Below, one piece after another: positions 32,173 through 39,771 of a DNA stretch of 64,000 nt. The stretch is from Paenisporosarcina macmurdoensis (GTDB taxonomy: Bacteria; Bacillota; Bacilli; Bacillales_A; Planococcaceae), in NCBI RefSeq assembly GCF_042658845.1, contig NZ_JBHSRI010000018.1:186001-250000 (forward strand), read 5' to 3'. The first letter of the stretch is position 1. The number at the start of each line of letters is the position of its first letter. The position numbers and the translations under genes were made by a program. Below the pieces are notes generated by a model. That model was given only the letters and a program-made list of their open reading frames with translations. It had not been told where the DNA came from and did not search any database.

Positions 32173-32711
32173 AAGTCAAAAAACGTACAGTGTGGATGCT
32201 AACTTTATTAAGTTTAGTAGCAGTAGTTTCGGTGTATTACGTGCAAGAGCCCAACAACATGCCCTTTGATGGTTTAGCTATTTTCTCAGATGAAGCAATT
32301 GATCAAATGACGGTCGATGAAGGAGCTAAAGATGAGTCAGTGACACCAGTATATGCTCAAAGTGCGTTATTTGAAGAGATGAGAATGGAAGCACTAAATG
32401 AACGTAGTGAAGTAAGAGCACAGCTAACAACAAAAATTACTTCAAGTGAAATGTCTGCTGATGATATTAATGAAGCCTACAGTAAAATGGAAGACTTAAC
32501 AGCTCGAGATGCTACAGAAGCAATGCTTGAAATGCTTATCCGTTCATTAGGATATTCAGATGCTCTAGTTCAAACTGAAACAGGTGTAGTAAAAGTAATG
32601 GTTATCTCAGATGAATTAGGAAAAGCGCAAGCAAACGAAATTATCCACATCGTCAAAAAAGAGTGGGAAGATGCTAAAAAAGTACAAGTAACATTCCAAC
32701 CAGCTTCATAA
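32169..32711 (+). CDS. spoIIIAH: Stage III sporulation protein AH
   Basis: Mother-cell membrane protein that pairs with forespore SpoIIQ across the septum. 180 residues: N-terminal helix WMLTLLSLVAVVSVYYV, linker, then the YscJ/FliF-like domain containing DLTARDATEAMLEMLIRSLGYSDALVQTETGVVKVMV. Somewhat shorter linker than B. subtilis (218). ATGA overlap with spoIIIAG. Last gene of the operon. Confidence 0.92.
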   Translation: MKVKKRTVWMLTLLSLVAVVSVYYVQEPNNMPFDGLAIFSDEAIDQMTVDEGAKDESVTPVYAQSALFEEMRMEALNERSEVRAQLTTKITSSEMSADDINEAYSKMEDLTARDATEAMLEMLIRSLGYSDALVQTETGVVKVMVISDELGKAQANEIIHIVKKEWEDAKKVQVTFQPAS

Positions 32712-32716
32712 TGTAT

Positions 32717-32738
32717 AGGGCTGTCTAATAAGTCCCTA
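32717..32738. repeat. Possible insertion sequence end
   Basis: AGGGCTGTCTAATAAGTCCC, inverted relative to the matching string at 19854-19876. No transposase is seen. Confidence 0.35.
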
Positions 32739-32744
32739 AAATAT

Positions 32745-32786
32745 AACAGGTGAAGAAAAACGAGTCGTTTTTCTTCACCTGTTTTT
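32745..32786. terminator. Bidirectional terminator after spoIIIAH
   Basis: AACAGGTGAAGAAAAACGA and its near-perfect complement with a GT loop, ending in five T on the plus strand. It serves spoIIIAH and, on the minus strand, the decayed gene beside it. Confidence 0.9.
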
Positions 32787-33044
32787 ATGTTTTCACATTT
32801 TGAAAGTAGCGGGCGGTTACACTACATTGTGAACGGATTCCTTTACGTATTGTGATCTCTTCTCCTACTTCAATCGCGGCCGTTAAAGTGGTTACTTATC
32901 CTTCAAATTCATGGGCAATGATTTTGGAATAATAGTAGGTGCGCAATTTTCTTTTTTAGGAACGTAAGTATCCTCCTGAATTGCAAGTGAACGTGAAATT
33001 TGTTCAATGACTTAATTTTGATACGTAATCTTTGGATTGCACAT
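32785..33044 (-). pseudogene. Decayed small gene, unknown product
   Basis: On the minus strand an ATG at 33044 follows GAAAGGA by nine bases. The reading is broken by a TAA after ten codons, a frameshift near the middle and another stop. Pieces can be joined: VIEQISRSLAIQEDTYVPKK, then TLTAAIEVGEEITIRKGIR, then SQCSVTARYFQNVKT and a stop just before a terminator. The intact protein would be about 86 residues. I do not recognise the family. Regular codon use, RBS and terminator indicate a former gene. Confidence 0.5.
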
Positions 33045-33107
33045 AAAAAATCGTCCTTTCTAAATGATATCTAGTAACTTTCATTTAACAAGATAGGACG
33101 ATTTTTT
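33045..33107 (-). promoter_or_regulatory. Leader hairpin covering the ribosome site of the decayed gene
   Basis: AAAAAATCGTCCT (33045-33057) and AGGACGATTTTTT (33095-33107) are perfect 13-bp arms. An inner AAATGA/TCATTT stem lies in the loop. On the minus strand the second arm contains AGGA of the ribosome site of the neighbouring broken gene, so the folded leader would hide it. Confidence 0.55.
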
Positions 33108-33146
33108 GTGTTTGTTTTTAAAGCGACGTTGTATATTACTGTTAAA

Positions 33147-33275
33147 GATTGTAGTGGAAGGCGGCGACTCCAGCGGGAACAGCGTGTCCAGGTGAGACCC
33201 CGCAGGAGCTAGCGACGAGGAGGCTCACGGACCGCCCGCGGAAAGCGTCCGCCTGAAACGGAAATCTACAGCAAC
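33147..33275 (+). repeat. Dispersed GC-rich intergenic repeat, fullest copy
   Basis: A 130-base element of clearly higher GC than its surroundings. Diagnostic blocks are GATTGTAGTGGAAGGCGGCG, CAGCGGGAACAGCGTGTCC, AGGTGAGACCCCGCAGGAGC, GAGGAGGCTCACGGACCGCC and GCGGAAAGCGTCCGCC, ending GGAAATCTACAGC. Diverged copies lie at 22270-22482 and 19688-19770. Repeats of this type are common between genes in Bacillales. The remaining stretch to accB holds nothing else recognisable. Confidence 0.7.
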
Positions 33276-33416
33276 GGTGTCGAGCTAAATGGCGATTTCC
33301 GCTTTTCGATTTAGTACCAACTCTTAAAGAATTTTTGGTTATCTATTTCAAATTTTCTTAATAACGACTAAAATAGAAGAGGAACCTAATTCGATACATG
33401 GTAAGGGGAGTATTAA

Positions 33417-33929
33417 ATGTTAAAAATACAAGAAATTCGTGAAATTATTAAATTAATTGACCATTCATCTATTGATGAGTTTAGTTACGAATCAGAAGGC
33501 ACGAAAGTTAAACTTAAAAAGAATAGTATCAATGGATCAACTGAAGAGGTTGCTTCACAATCTAAACCGTTAGCACCCGTTGCTGTTGCACCTGTGGCAG
33601 TTGAAACTGTACAAGCATCAGTTTCACCCGCTTCAACTGAATCAGTAGCACATACAGCACAAAACGAATCAGCTGTTAATGACGAATCTCTTCATAAAAT
33701 CAAATCTCCAATGGTAGGAACATTCTATGCGTCTTCTTCTCCAGATTCTCAAGCATTTGTACAAGTTGGGGATAAAGTGAATGATGATGGTATCGTATGT
33801 ATCGTAGAAGCTATGAAATTATTTAACGAAATCGAAGCAGAAGTGTCTGGCGAGATTGTAGAAATTTTAGTAAAAGATGGACAACTCGTAGAGTACGGCC
33901 AACCTCTGTTCTTAGTAAAAGCGAACTGA
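33417..33929 (+). CDS. accB: Biotin carboxyl carrier protein of acetyl-CoA carboxylase
   Basis: Carries biotin between the carboxylase and transferase of the first step of fatty acid synthesis. 170 residues: N-terminal EIREIIKLIDHSSIDEF helix, an Ala/Val/Pro-rich flexible linker (residues 45-85), and the biotinyl domain with the biotin site EAMKLFNEIEAE near the C-terminus. TAAGGGGAG precedes ATG. accC follows ten bases later. Confidence 0.96.
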   Translation: MLKIQEIREIIKLIDHSSIDEFSYESEGTKVKLKKNSINGSTEEVASQSKPLAPVAVAPVAVETVQASVSPASTESVAHTAQNESAVNDESLHKIKSPMVGTFYASSSPDSQAFVQVGDKVNDDGIVCIVEAMKLFNEIEAEVSGEIVEILVKDGQLVEYGQPLFLVKAN

Positions 33930-33939
33930 GGGGGAACAC

Positions 33940-35292
33940 ATGATGAAAAAAGTATTAATTGCTAATCGCGGTGAAATTGCGGTTCGTATTATTCGTGCGT
34001 GTAAAGAATTAGATATGGAAACAGTTGCTGTCTATTCGGAAGCTGATCGCGATGCATTACATGTACAAATGGCTGATGAAGCATATTGTATAGGACCACA
34101 TCTATCGAAGGATAGTTATTTGAACTTTAGCAATATTATTAGTGTGGCAAAATTAACTGGATGTGACGGTATTCATCCGGGTTATGGTTTCTTAGCTGAG
34201 AATGCAAGTTTCGCTGAACTATGTGAACAATGTAACATCACATTTATTGGGCCAACTTCAGATGCCATCTCTCGAATGGGTACGAAAGACGTAGCCCGTG
34301 AGACTATGCGAAAAGCAGGTGTCCCTGTTGTGCCTGGTTCTACAGGCATTGTCGCAGATGAAAACCACGGTTTAGAAATTGCCCGTGAAATCGGGTTCCC
34401 AGTCATCATCAAAGCCACTGCAGGTGGTGGAGGTAAAGGGATTCGCGTAGCACGTACAGAAGAAGAGTTAGTTAAAGGTATTGTCATTACTCAAAAAGAA
34501 GCAGCCGCAGCTTTTGGTAACCCGGGTGTTTATATTGAGAAATTCATTGAAATCTTCCGTCATGTAGAAATTCAAGTTTTAGCAGATAGTTTCGGCAATG
34601 CGATCCATTTAGGTGAACGCGATTGTTCTATTCAACGTCGTATGCAAAAACTGGTAGAAGAAGCACCATCGCCAGCTCTTTCTCCTGAAATTCGCCACCA
34701 AATGGGAGATGCAGCAGTAAAAGCTGCTCTTGCAGTTAATTATCGTAGTGCTGGCACTGTAGAATTTATATTTGATCACATTAATCAAAAGTTCTACTTT
34801 ATGGAAATGAATACGCGTATTCAAGTTGAACATCCTGTTACTGAAATGGTGACAGGTATTGATTTAATTCAACAACAACTAAAAGTAGCTTCTGGTGAAA
34901 GATTAGCGTATACACAAGATGATGTGAAAATTAAAGGGTGGGCTATTGAGTGCCGTATTAATGCGGAGAACCCGAATAAAAACTTCATGCCTTCAGCAGG
35001 TAAAGTGGAAATGTATCTAGCACCAGGTGGAAACGGAGTGCGTGTGGATTCGGCGATGTATTCAGGCTACAGTATTCCTCCATACTATGATTCAATGGTT
35101 GCAAAACTCATTACTTTTGCTGATACTCGCGAAGAAGCAGTGGCGAAAATGAAACGTGCACTTAGTGAATTTGTTGTAGAAGGTGTATATACTACAATTC
35201 CTTTCCATGCGAAATTAATGGATCACGAAGTATTTAAATCAGGTGATTTTGATACGAAGTTTTTAGAGAAATATGACGTCATGAACTCGTAA
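33940..35292 (+). CDS. accC: Biotin carboxylase of acetyl-CoA carboxylase
   Basis: ATP-dependent carboxylation of biotin on AccB. 450 residues with KVLIANRGEIAVRIIRACKE at the start, ATP-grasp loop KATAGGGGKGIR, EKFIEIFRHVEIQVLAD, and active-site MEMNTRIQVEHPVTEM. GAGGGGGA precedes ATG 33940. Operon accB-accC-yqhY as in B. subtilis. Confidence 0.97.
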   Translation: MMKKVLIANRGEIAVRIIRACKELDMETVAVYSEADRDALHVQMADEAYCIGPHLSKDSYLNFSNIISVAKLTGCDGIHPGYGFLAENASFAELCEQCNITFIGPTSDAISRMGTKDVARETMRKAGVPVVPGSTGIVADENHGLEIAREIGFPVIIKATAGGGGKGIRVARTEEELVKGIVITQKEAAAAFGNPGVYIEKFIEIFRHVEIQVLADSFGNAIHLGERDCSIQRRMQKLVEEAPSPALSPEIRHQMGDAAVKAALAVNYRSAGTVEFIFDHINQKFYFMEMNTRIQVEHPVTEMVTGIDLIQQQLKVASGERLAYTQDDVKIKGWAIECRINAENPNKNFMPSAGKVEMYLAPGGNGVRVDSAMYSGYSIPPYYDSMVAKLITFADTREEAVAKMKRALSEFVVEGVYTTIPFHAKLMDHEVFKSGDFDTKFLEKYDVMNS

Positions 35293-35307
35293 GAAAGGAT
35301 GATTCCA

Positions 35308-35715
35308 ATGGCTGAGAAAACAGCAACATCTTATTTACAAATGACTCCTGCAGGAAAAGAAGAGTTAGGGAAGATTGAAGTAGCTCCTGAAGTTCTAGAA
35401 GTAATTGCAGGAATTGCAACAACTGATGTGGAAGGCGTTGCCGGTACACGCGGTAGTTTCGCAACAGGAGTGGCTGAACGTTTAGGTAAGAAGGTTCATG
35501 GTAAGGGTATTAAAACAGAGTTAACGGATAAAGGTTTATTTGTAGAAATTTACTGTACAGTGAAATACGGTGCATCTATTCCTGTAGTGGCTAAAGAAGT
35601 TCAAAATCAAGTGCGTCAAGCAATTTTAAATATGACATCACTTGAAACACAAGAAGTGAATGTTCATATTACAGGCGTTCAATTTGAACAAACAAAAGAA
35701 ACAATAACCGAATAA
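35308..35715 (+). CDS. yqhY: Asp23/Gls24 family protein YqhY
   Basis: 135-residue DUF322 (Asp23) protein, the length of B. subtilis YqhY. Segments KIEVAPEVLEVIAGIATTDVEGVAG and GLFVEIYCTVKYGASIPVVAKEVQNQV define the family. In B. subtilis YqhY is linked to control of acetyl-CoA carboxylase, fitting its place after accC. An ATG nine bases upstream overlaps AAAGGA, so ATG 35308 is used. Confidence 0.92.
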   Translation: MAEKTATSYLQMTPAGKEELGKIEVAPEVLEVIAGIATTDVEGVAGTRGSFATGVAERLGKKVHGKGIKTELTDKGLFVEIYCTVKYGASIPVVAKEVQNQVRQAILNMTSLETQEVNVHITGVQFEQTKETITE

Positions 35716-35721
35716 TTCAGC

Positions 35722-35754
35722 ACATCGTTCGGCATGCCCGAACGATGTTTTTTT
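35722..35754 (+). terminator. Terminator after yqhY
   Basis: Perfect 11-bp stem ACATCGTTCGG / CCGAACGATGT with loop CATG, then seven T. Confidence 0.93.
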
Positions 35755-35842
35755 CTGAACATTCGAACTTCCTTTCGAGTATGTCTTGTATGCAGAAATT
35801 ATGCTATGATGTGTTCGAATGCATATAAAAGGAGACTATCCC

Positions 35843-36232
35843 ATGAAACGTAGAGAAGCTCGTGAAAAAGCGTTGCAAACTTTGTTTCAGTTAGAAAACA
35901 CAGAGTTGACCATAGAAGATGCGATGAGCCATGTATTAGATGGCCAAAACGATCCTTTCTATGAAAAACTTGTTCGTGGCACGACTGAACATTTAGCGCA
36001 AATAGATGAATCACTTAAATCGAAATTAGAAAATTGGTCACTAAATCGTTTACCTAAAATCGAACGAACAGTTTTACGTTTAGCCGTATATGAATTGTTA
36101 TTTATGCAAGATGCACCTTCAAAAGTAGTTATGAATGAAGCAATTGAGCTTTGTAAAACATTTGGAGATGACAAATCAAGTAAGTTCGTCAATGGCGTAC
36201 TATCTAAATATGCAGTTGAGTCTTCTAACTGA
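35843..36232 (+). CDS. nusB: Transcription antitermination factor NusB
   Basis: RNA-binding helical protein of the rRNA antitermination complex. 129 residues with start MKRREAREKALQTLFQLE and core LNRLPKIERTVLRLAVYELLF followed by VVMNEAIELCKTFGDDKSSKFVNGVLS. AAAAGGAGA precedes ATG 35843. A possible upstream ATG at 35819 has no RBS. folD follows after 19 bases. Confidence 0.95.
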   Translation: MKRREAREKALQTLFQLENTELTIEDAMSHVLDGQNDPFYEKLVRGTTEHLAQIDESLKSKLENWSLNRLPKIERTVLRLAVYELLFMQDAPSKVVMNEAIELCKTFGDDKSSKFVNGVLSKYAVESSN

Positions 36233-36251
36233 CAACAGGGGGAATTTTGAC

Positions 36252-37112
36252 GTGTCAAGTGCATTGATTAGTGGAAAAGAAATTGGACAAGAGATACGCA
36301 ATGAATTAGCAGAACGTATCAATACCTTGAAAAATCAAGACATAATACCGGGCTTAGCCGTTATTTTAGTAGGCAATAACTCAGCATCGAAAACGTATGT
36401 TTCCAATAAGCAAAAGACATGTGAAGCACTTGGCATGCATTCTCGTTTACTTTCATTTGAGTCTGACTTAAGTGAAGATGAACTAGTGGAAGCGATTCAT
36501 TCGCTTAATAATGATCCTAAAATTCATGGAATTTTAGTTCAACTACCACTTCCAAAACAAATTACGGAATCAAAAGTTTTAGCAGCGATTTCTCCTGACA
36601 AAGATGTAGATGGGTTTCATCCAATCAATGTAGGGAAAATGATGCTCGGACAAGAAACGTTTCTTCCATGTACGCCATATGGTGTCATGAAACTTCTAGA
36701 ATATTCCGGCATCGAAATTGCTGGCAAACATGCTGTCGTCATTGGTCGTAGCCATATTGTCGGTAAACCTATGGGACAACTATTGCTACAAAAAGATGCA
36801 ACGGTCACATATGCTCACTCCAAAACGCCTAACCTTAAAGAGATTACTTTACAAGCAGACATCCTTGTAGTTGCTGTGGGAAGAACAAAAATGATTACAA
36901 GTGATTACGTAAAAGAGGGTGCTGTAGTCATTGATGTCGGTATGAATCGTGATGAAAATAATCGCTTATGTGGGGATGTAGATTTCGAGTCAGTTAAAGA
37001 TAAAGCCTCATTTATAACTCCAGTACCGGGTGGGGTAGGACCAATGACCATTACGATGCTAATGGCAAACACTGTCCAATCCGCTGAAAATGAGTTACGT
37101 CAAGACAAATGA
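36252..37112 (+). CDS. folD: Methylenetetrahydrofolate dehydrogenase/cyclohydrolase
   Basis: Bifunctional enzyme linking 5,10-methylene- and 10-formyl-tetrahydrofolate. 286 residues. Catalytic Lys in VGNNSASKTYVSNKQKTCE, HGILVQLPLP, DKDVDGFHPINVG, and NADP-binding GRSHIVGKPMGQLL and ITPVPGGVGPMT are all present. Start GTG 36252 with AGGGGGA is chosen over a long in-frame extension into nusB. Confidence 0.95.
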   Translation: MSSALISGKEIGQEIRNELAERINTLKNQDIIPGLAVILVGNNSASKTYVSNKQKTCEALGMHSRLLSFESDLSEDELVEAIHSLNNDPKIHGILVQLPLPKQITESKVLAAISPDKDVDGFHPINVGKMMLGQETFLPCTPYGVMKLLEYSGIEIAGKHAVVIGRSHIVGKPMGQLLLQKDATVTYAHSKTPNLKEITLQADILVVAVGRTKMITSDYVKEGAVVIDVGMNRDENNRLCGDVDFESVKDKASFITPVPGGVGPMTITMLMANTVQSAENELRQDK

Positions 37113-37138
37113 ACTTAAAACAGGTAAAATAAAAGGAA

Positions 37139-37174
37139 GAAGCTGTTTTTCTTAGTGAAAGACAGCTTTTCTAT
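37139..37174 (+). terminator. Terminator after folD
   Basis: AAGCTGT-TTTTC / GAAAG-ACAGCTT stem followed by TTTTCTATTTCTT. Moderately strong; xseA begins 30 bases later. Confidence 0.65.
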
Positions 37175-37202
37175 TTCTTCTTCATGAGGAGTTTGACGAC
37201 AC

Positions 37203-38561
37203 TTGACATCAACTTCATATTTAACCGTAAAAGCTTTAACCAAATACATAAAACGAAAATTTGATGCCGATCCCCATTTGCGAAATGTTTATGTCAAAGG
37301 GGAATTATCAAATGTAAAAATACATACGAGTGGACATATATATTTTACAATCAAAGATGAGCAAACAAGAATGGCAGCAGTTATGTTTGCTGCTCAAGCC
37401 AAAAACTTAAAGTTCAGACCTGAAAGTGGTATGAACATTCTTTTGCAAGGTGATGTCAATGTGTATGAAGGTTCTGGCCAATATCAGCTGTATGCACAAT
37501 CCATGCAACCAGACGGCATAGGTGAACTATTCATTGCTTTTGAACAATTAAAAGAAAAGCTAGCAAAAGAAGGGTTATTCCAACCTTCTAGGAAAAAAAA
37601 AATACCTAAATACCCACAAAAAATTGGTGTTATTACTGCAATTACAGGAGCAGCTATTCGAGATATCGTCACCACTTTGAGCAGGCGTTATCCTCTAGCG
37701 GAAGTCATTATTTTTCCAGCCCTTGTTCAAGGTGCAGGCGCGGCACCGAGTATTGTAAAAGCACTGAAACAAGCAAACAAATACCCTGATTTGGACGTCT
37801 GTATCGTAGGTCGCGGCGGTGGATCGATAGAAGATTTATGGGCATTTAATGAAGAAATCGTTGCTCGTGAAATTGCCAACAGTACTGTGCCGATTATTAG
37901 TGCAGTGGGACACGAAACAGATACTACGATTGCAGACTTTGTTTCTGACTTACGTGCTCCTACTCCAACGGCAGCAGCCGAACTCGCTGTACCCAATCAG
38001 CTTGAATTATTAGAGCGAGTTACCAATAGAAAGTCCCAAATTGTTTCAATCGTCACGGCAACTTTGTCGCAAGAACGAAAAAGATTAACGCGTATTATGT
38101 CTGCCTACCCACTTGCATATCCAGAGAGATTGTATAGACCGTTTGTCGAGAATTTAACACGTGTTACTGAACAGCTTGAGAAAAGTGGACGTACTTTAGT
38201 TAATCAAAAACAACAACTTCTCAATCAACAAACGATGCGGTTGACCTTGCAAAATCCGCAAAGATTGGTTCAGCAACATCAAAAAGGGGTACAGGCTTTT
38301 GAACAACGTATGCATGTTGCTGCTCAAAAAAGTATACAGGCAAAAGGACGTTCATTTAGCAATATCATTCAATTACTTGAAGCTTTAAATCCATTGAAAA
38401 TAATGGTTAGAGGTTATAGCATTACGTATCAAAACGACCTAGTTGTAAAATCAATTAATGACATTGATTCAAATAAACCACTTCATATCAAATTACAAGA
38501 TGGAGTCGTAACTGCATCTATAGACTCTATAAACAAACAGTCTAAAGGAGAATCATCATGA
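37203..38561 (+). CDS. xseA: Exodeoxyribonuclease VII large subunit
   Basis: Catalytic subunit of a single-strand exonuclease for mismatch repair and recombination. 452 residues: N-terminal OB fold (LRNVYVKGELSNVKIHTSGHIYFTIKD), then the nuclease core with GVITAITGAAIRDI, ALVQGAGAAPSIVKAL, GRGGGSIEDLWAFNEE and SAVGHETDTTIADFV, then a long coiled coil (about 280-400). TTG start with GAGGAG about 12 bases before. Confidence 0.95.
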   Translation: MTSTSYLTVKALTKYIKRKFDADPHLRNVYVKGELSNVKIHTSGHIYFTIKDEQTRMAAVMFAAQAKNLKFRPESGMNILLQGDVNVYEGSGQYQLYAQSMQPDGIGELFIAFEQLKEKLAKEGLFQPSRKKKIPKYPQKIGVITAITGAAIRDIVTTLSRRYPLAEVIIFPALVQGAGAAPSIVKALKQANKYPDLDVCIVGRGGGSIEDLWAFNEEIVAREIANSTVPIISAVGHETDTTIADFVSDLRAPTPTAAAELAVPNQLELLERVTNRKSQIVSIVTATLSQERKRLTRIMSAYPLAYPERLYRPFVENLTRVTEQLEKSGRTLVNQKQQLLNQQTMRLTLQNPQRLVQQHQKGVQAFEQRMHVAAQKSIQAKGRSFSNIIQLLEALNPLKIMVRGYSITYQNDLVVKSINDIDSNKPLHIKLQDGVVTASIDSINKQSKGESS

Positions 38562-38800
38562 CGAAAACTACTGTATCTTTTGATCAAGCAATTCAACAAC
38601 TTGAAGAAATCGTTCGACAACTCGAACAAGGTGATGTCCCGTTAGAAGATGCAATTTCACTCTATAAAAAGGGTATGGAATTGTCGTCGGTATGCCATGA
38701 TAAATTGCATAATGCCGAGAAACAATTGATTTCCATCATGGATGAAAATGGAGAGAAAGTGCCATTTAATGCAACTGAAAAAGAGGATGCTTCAAAATGA
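38558..38800 (+). CDS. xseB: Exodeoxyribonuclease VII small subunit
   Basis: 80-residue helical hairpin partner of XseA. Family pattern SFDQAIQQLEEIVRQLEQGDVPLEDAISLYKKGMEL is complete. ATG overlaps the xseA stop as ATGA, and its own stop overlaps the ispA start as ATGA, so the three genes are translationally chained. Confidence 0.95.
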   Translation: MTKTTVSFDQAIQQLEEIVRQLEQGDVPLEDAISLYKKGMELSSVCHDKLHNAEKQLISIMDENGEKVPFNATEKEDASK

Positions 38801-39678
38801 CTTCATTCCAGAGTTTTAAAGAATATTACGTTCCGAAAATAGATCAACAACTGTCGAATCAAATCTTGTCAATTGAAGCACCTGTTATTTTAAAAGAGGC
38901 TATGAATTATTCATTAGCTGCAGGTGGAAAACGCGTTCGACCACTATTTTTATTAGCAGTTTTAGACTTTTTAAAAGTGAAACATGGTGAAGCATTGGCA
39001 GTTGGCGCAACCATTGAAATGGTCCATACGTATTCCCTTATTCATGATGATTTACCGAGTATGGACAATGATGATTTTCGTCGAGGGAAATTAACTAACC
39101 ATAAAGTGTACGGTGAGGCATTAGCTATTTTAGCTGGAGACGGCTTATTAACGTATAGTTTTGGGGCACTAGCCCGTTTAAAAGAGGTACCGGCTGAAAA
39201 TAAATTGGAATTAATTCATTTATTAAGCAAAGCGGCAGGTGCTGAAGGTATGGTAGGTGGACAAGTACTAGATATTGAGAGTGAACGAAAAAAAGTCACA
39301 GTCGATGAATTAGAAACTATCCACATAAACAAAACAGGTGCATTATTATCCTTTAGTATCGAAGCTGGTGCCATTTTGGCTCAAGTAGATGACAACATAA
39401 GAAAAGCACTTACTGATTTTGGCTTCCATATCGGCCTTGCTTTTCAAATCCAAGATGACATCTTAGATATTGAAGGAACTACTGAAGAGTTAGGGAAAAC
39501 AGCTGGAAAAGATGTTGCCAGTGAAAAAAATACGTACCCGTCATTGTTAACACTTAACGGGGCAAAAGATAAAAGAGATTGGCACTATGACCAAGCCGTT
39601 TTATCACTGCGTCAAATATCAGACGAACCAGGTATATTAGACGAATTGGCTGCTTATATTGTCAATCGCCATAACTAA
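38797..39678 (+). CDS. ispA: Farnesyl diphosphate synthase
   Basis: Polyprenyl synthase making farnesyl diphosphate for quinone and cell-wall lipid carriers. 293 residues with GGKRVRPLFLLA, first Asp motif HDDLPSMDNDDFRRGKLTNH and second Asp motif FQIQDDILDIEGTTEELGKTAGKD. Fused to xseB by stop-start overlap. dxs, an earlier step of isoprenoid synthesis, follows. Confidence 0.95.
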   Translation: MTSFQSFKEYYVPKIDQQLSNQILSIEAPVILKEAMNYSLAAGGKRVRPLFLLAVLDFLKVKHGEALAVGATIEMVHTYSLIHDDLPSMDNDDFRRGKLTNHKVYGEALAILAGDGLLTYSFGALARLKEVPAENKLELIHLLSKAAGAEGMVGGQVLDIESERKKVTVDELETIHINKTGALLSFSIEAGAILAQVDDNIRKALTDFGFHIGLAFQIQDDILDIEGTTEELGKTAGKDVASEKNTYPSLLTLNGAKDKRDWHYDQAVLSLRQISDEPGILDELAAYIVNRHN

Positions 39679-39693
39679 GATAATGGTTAATGT

Positions 39694-39721
39694 TTGTACA
39701 ATTGACTGACATTGATATAAT
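39694..39721 (+). promoter_or_regulatory. dxs promoter
   Basis: TTGTAC (39694-39699), 16 bases, then a perfect TATAAT (39716-39721), about 50 bases before dxs. Confidence 0.6.
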
Positions 39722-39771
39722 GAAAGGTAATAAATTAATCAGCAAGTATTGCGTAAAGGTGTGTGAGGTAG

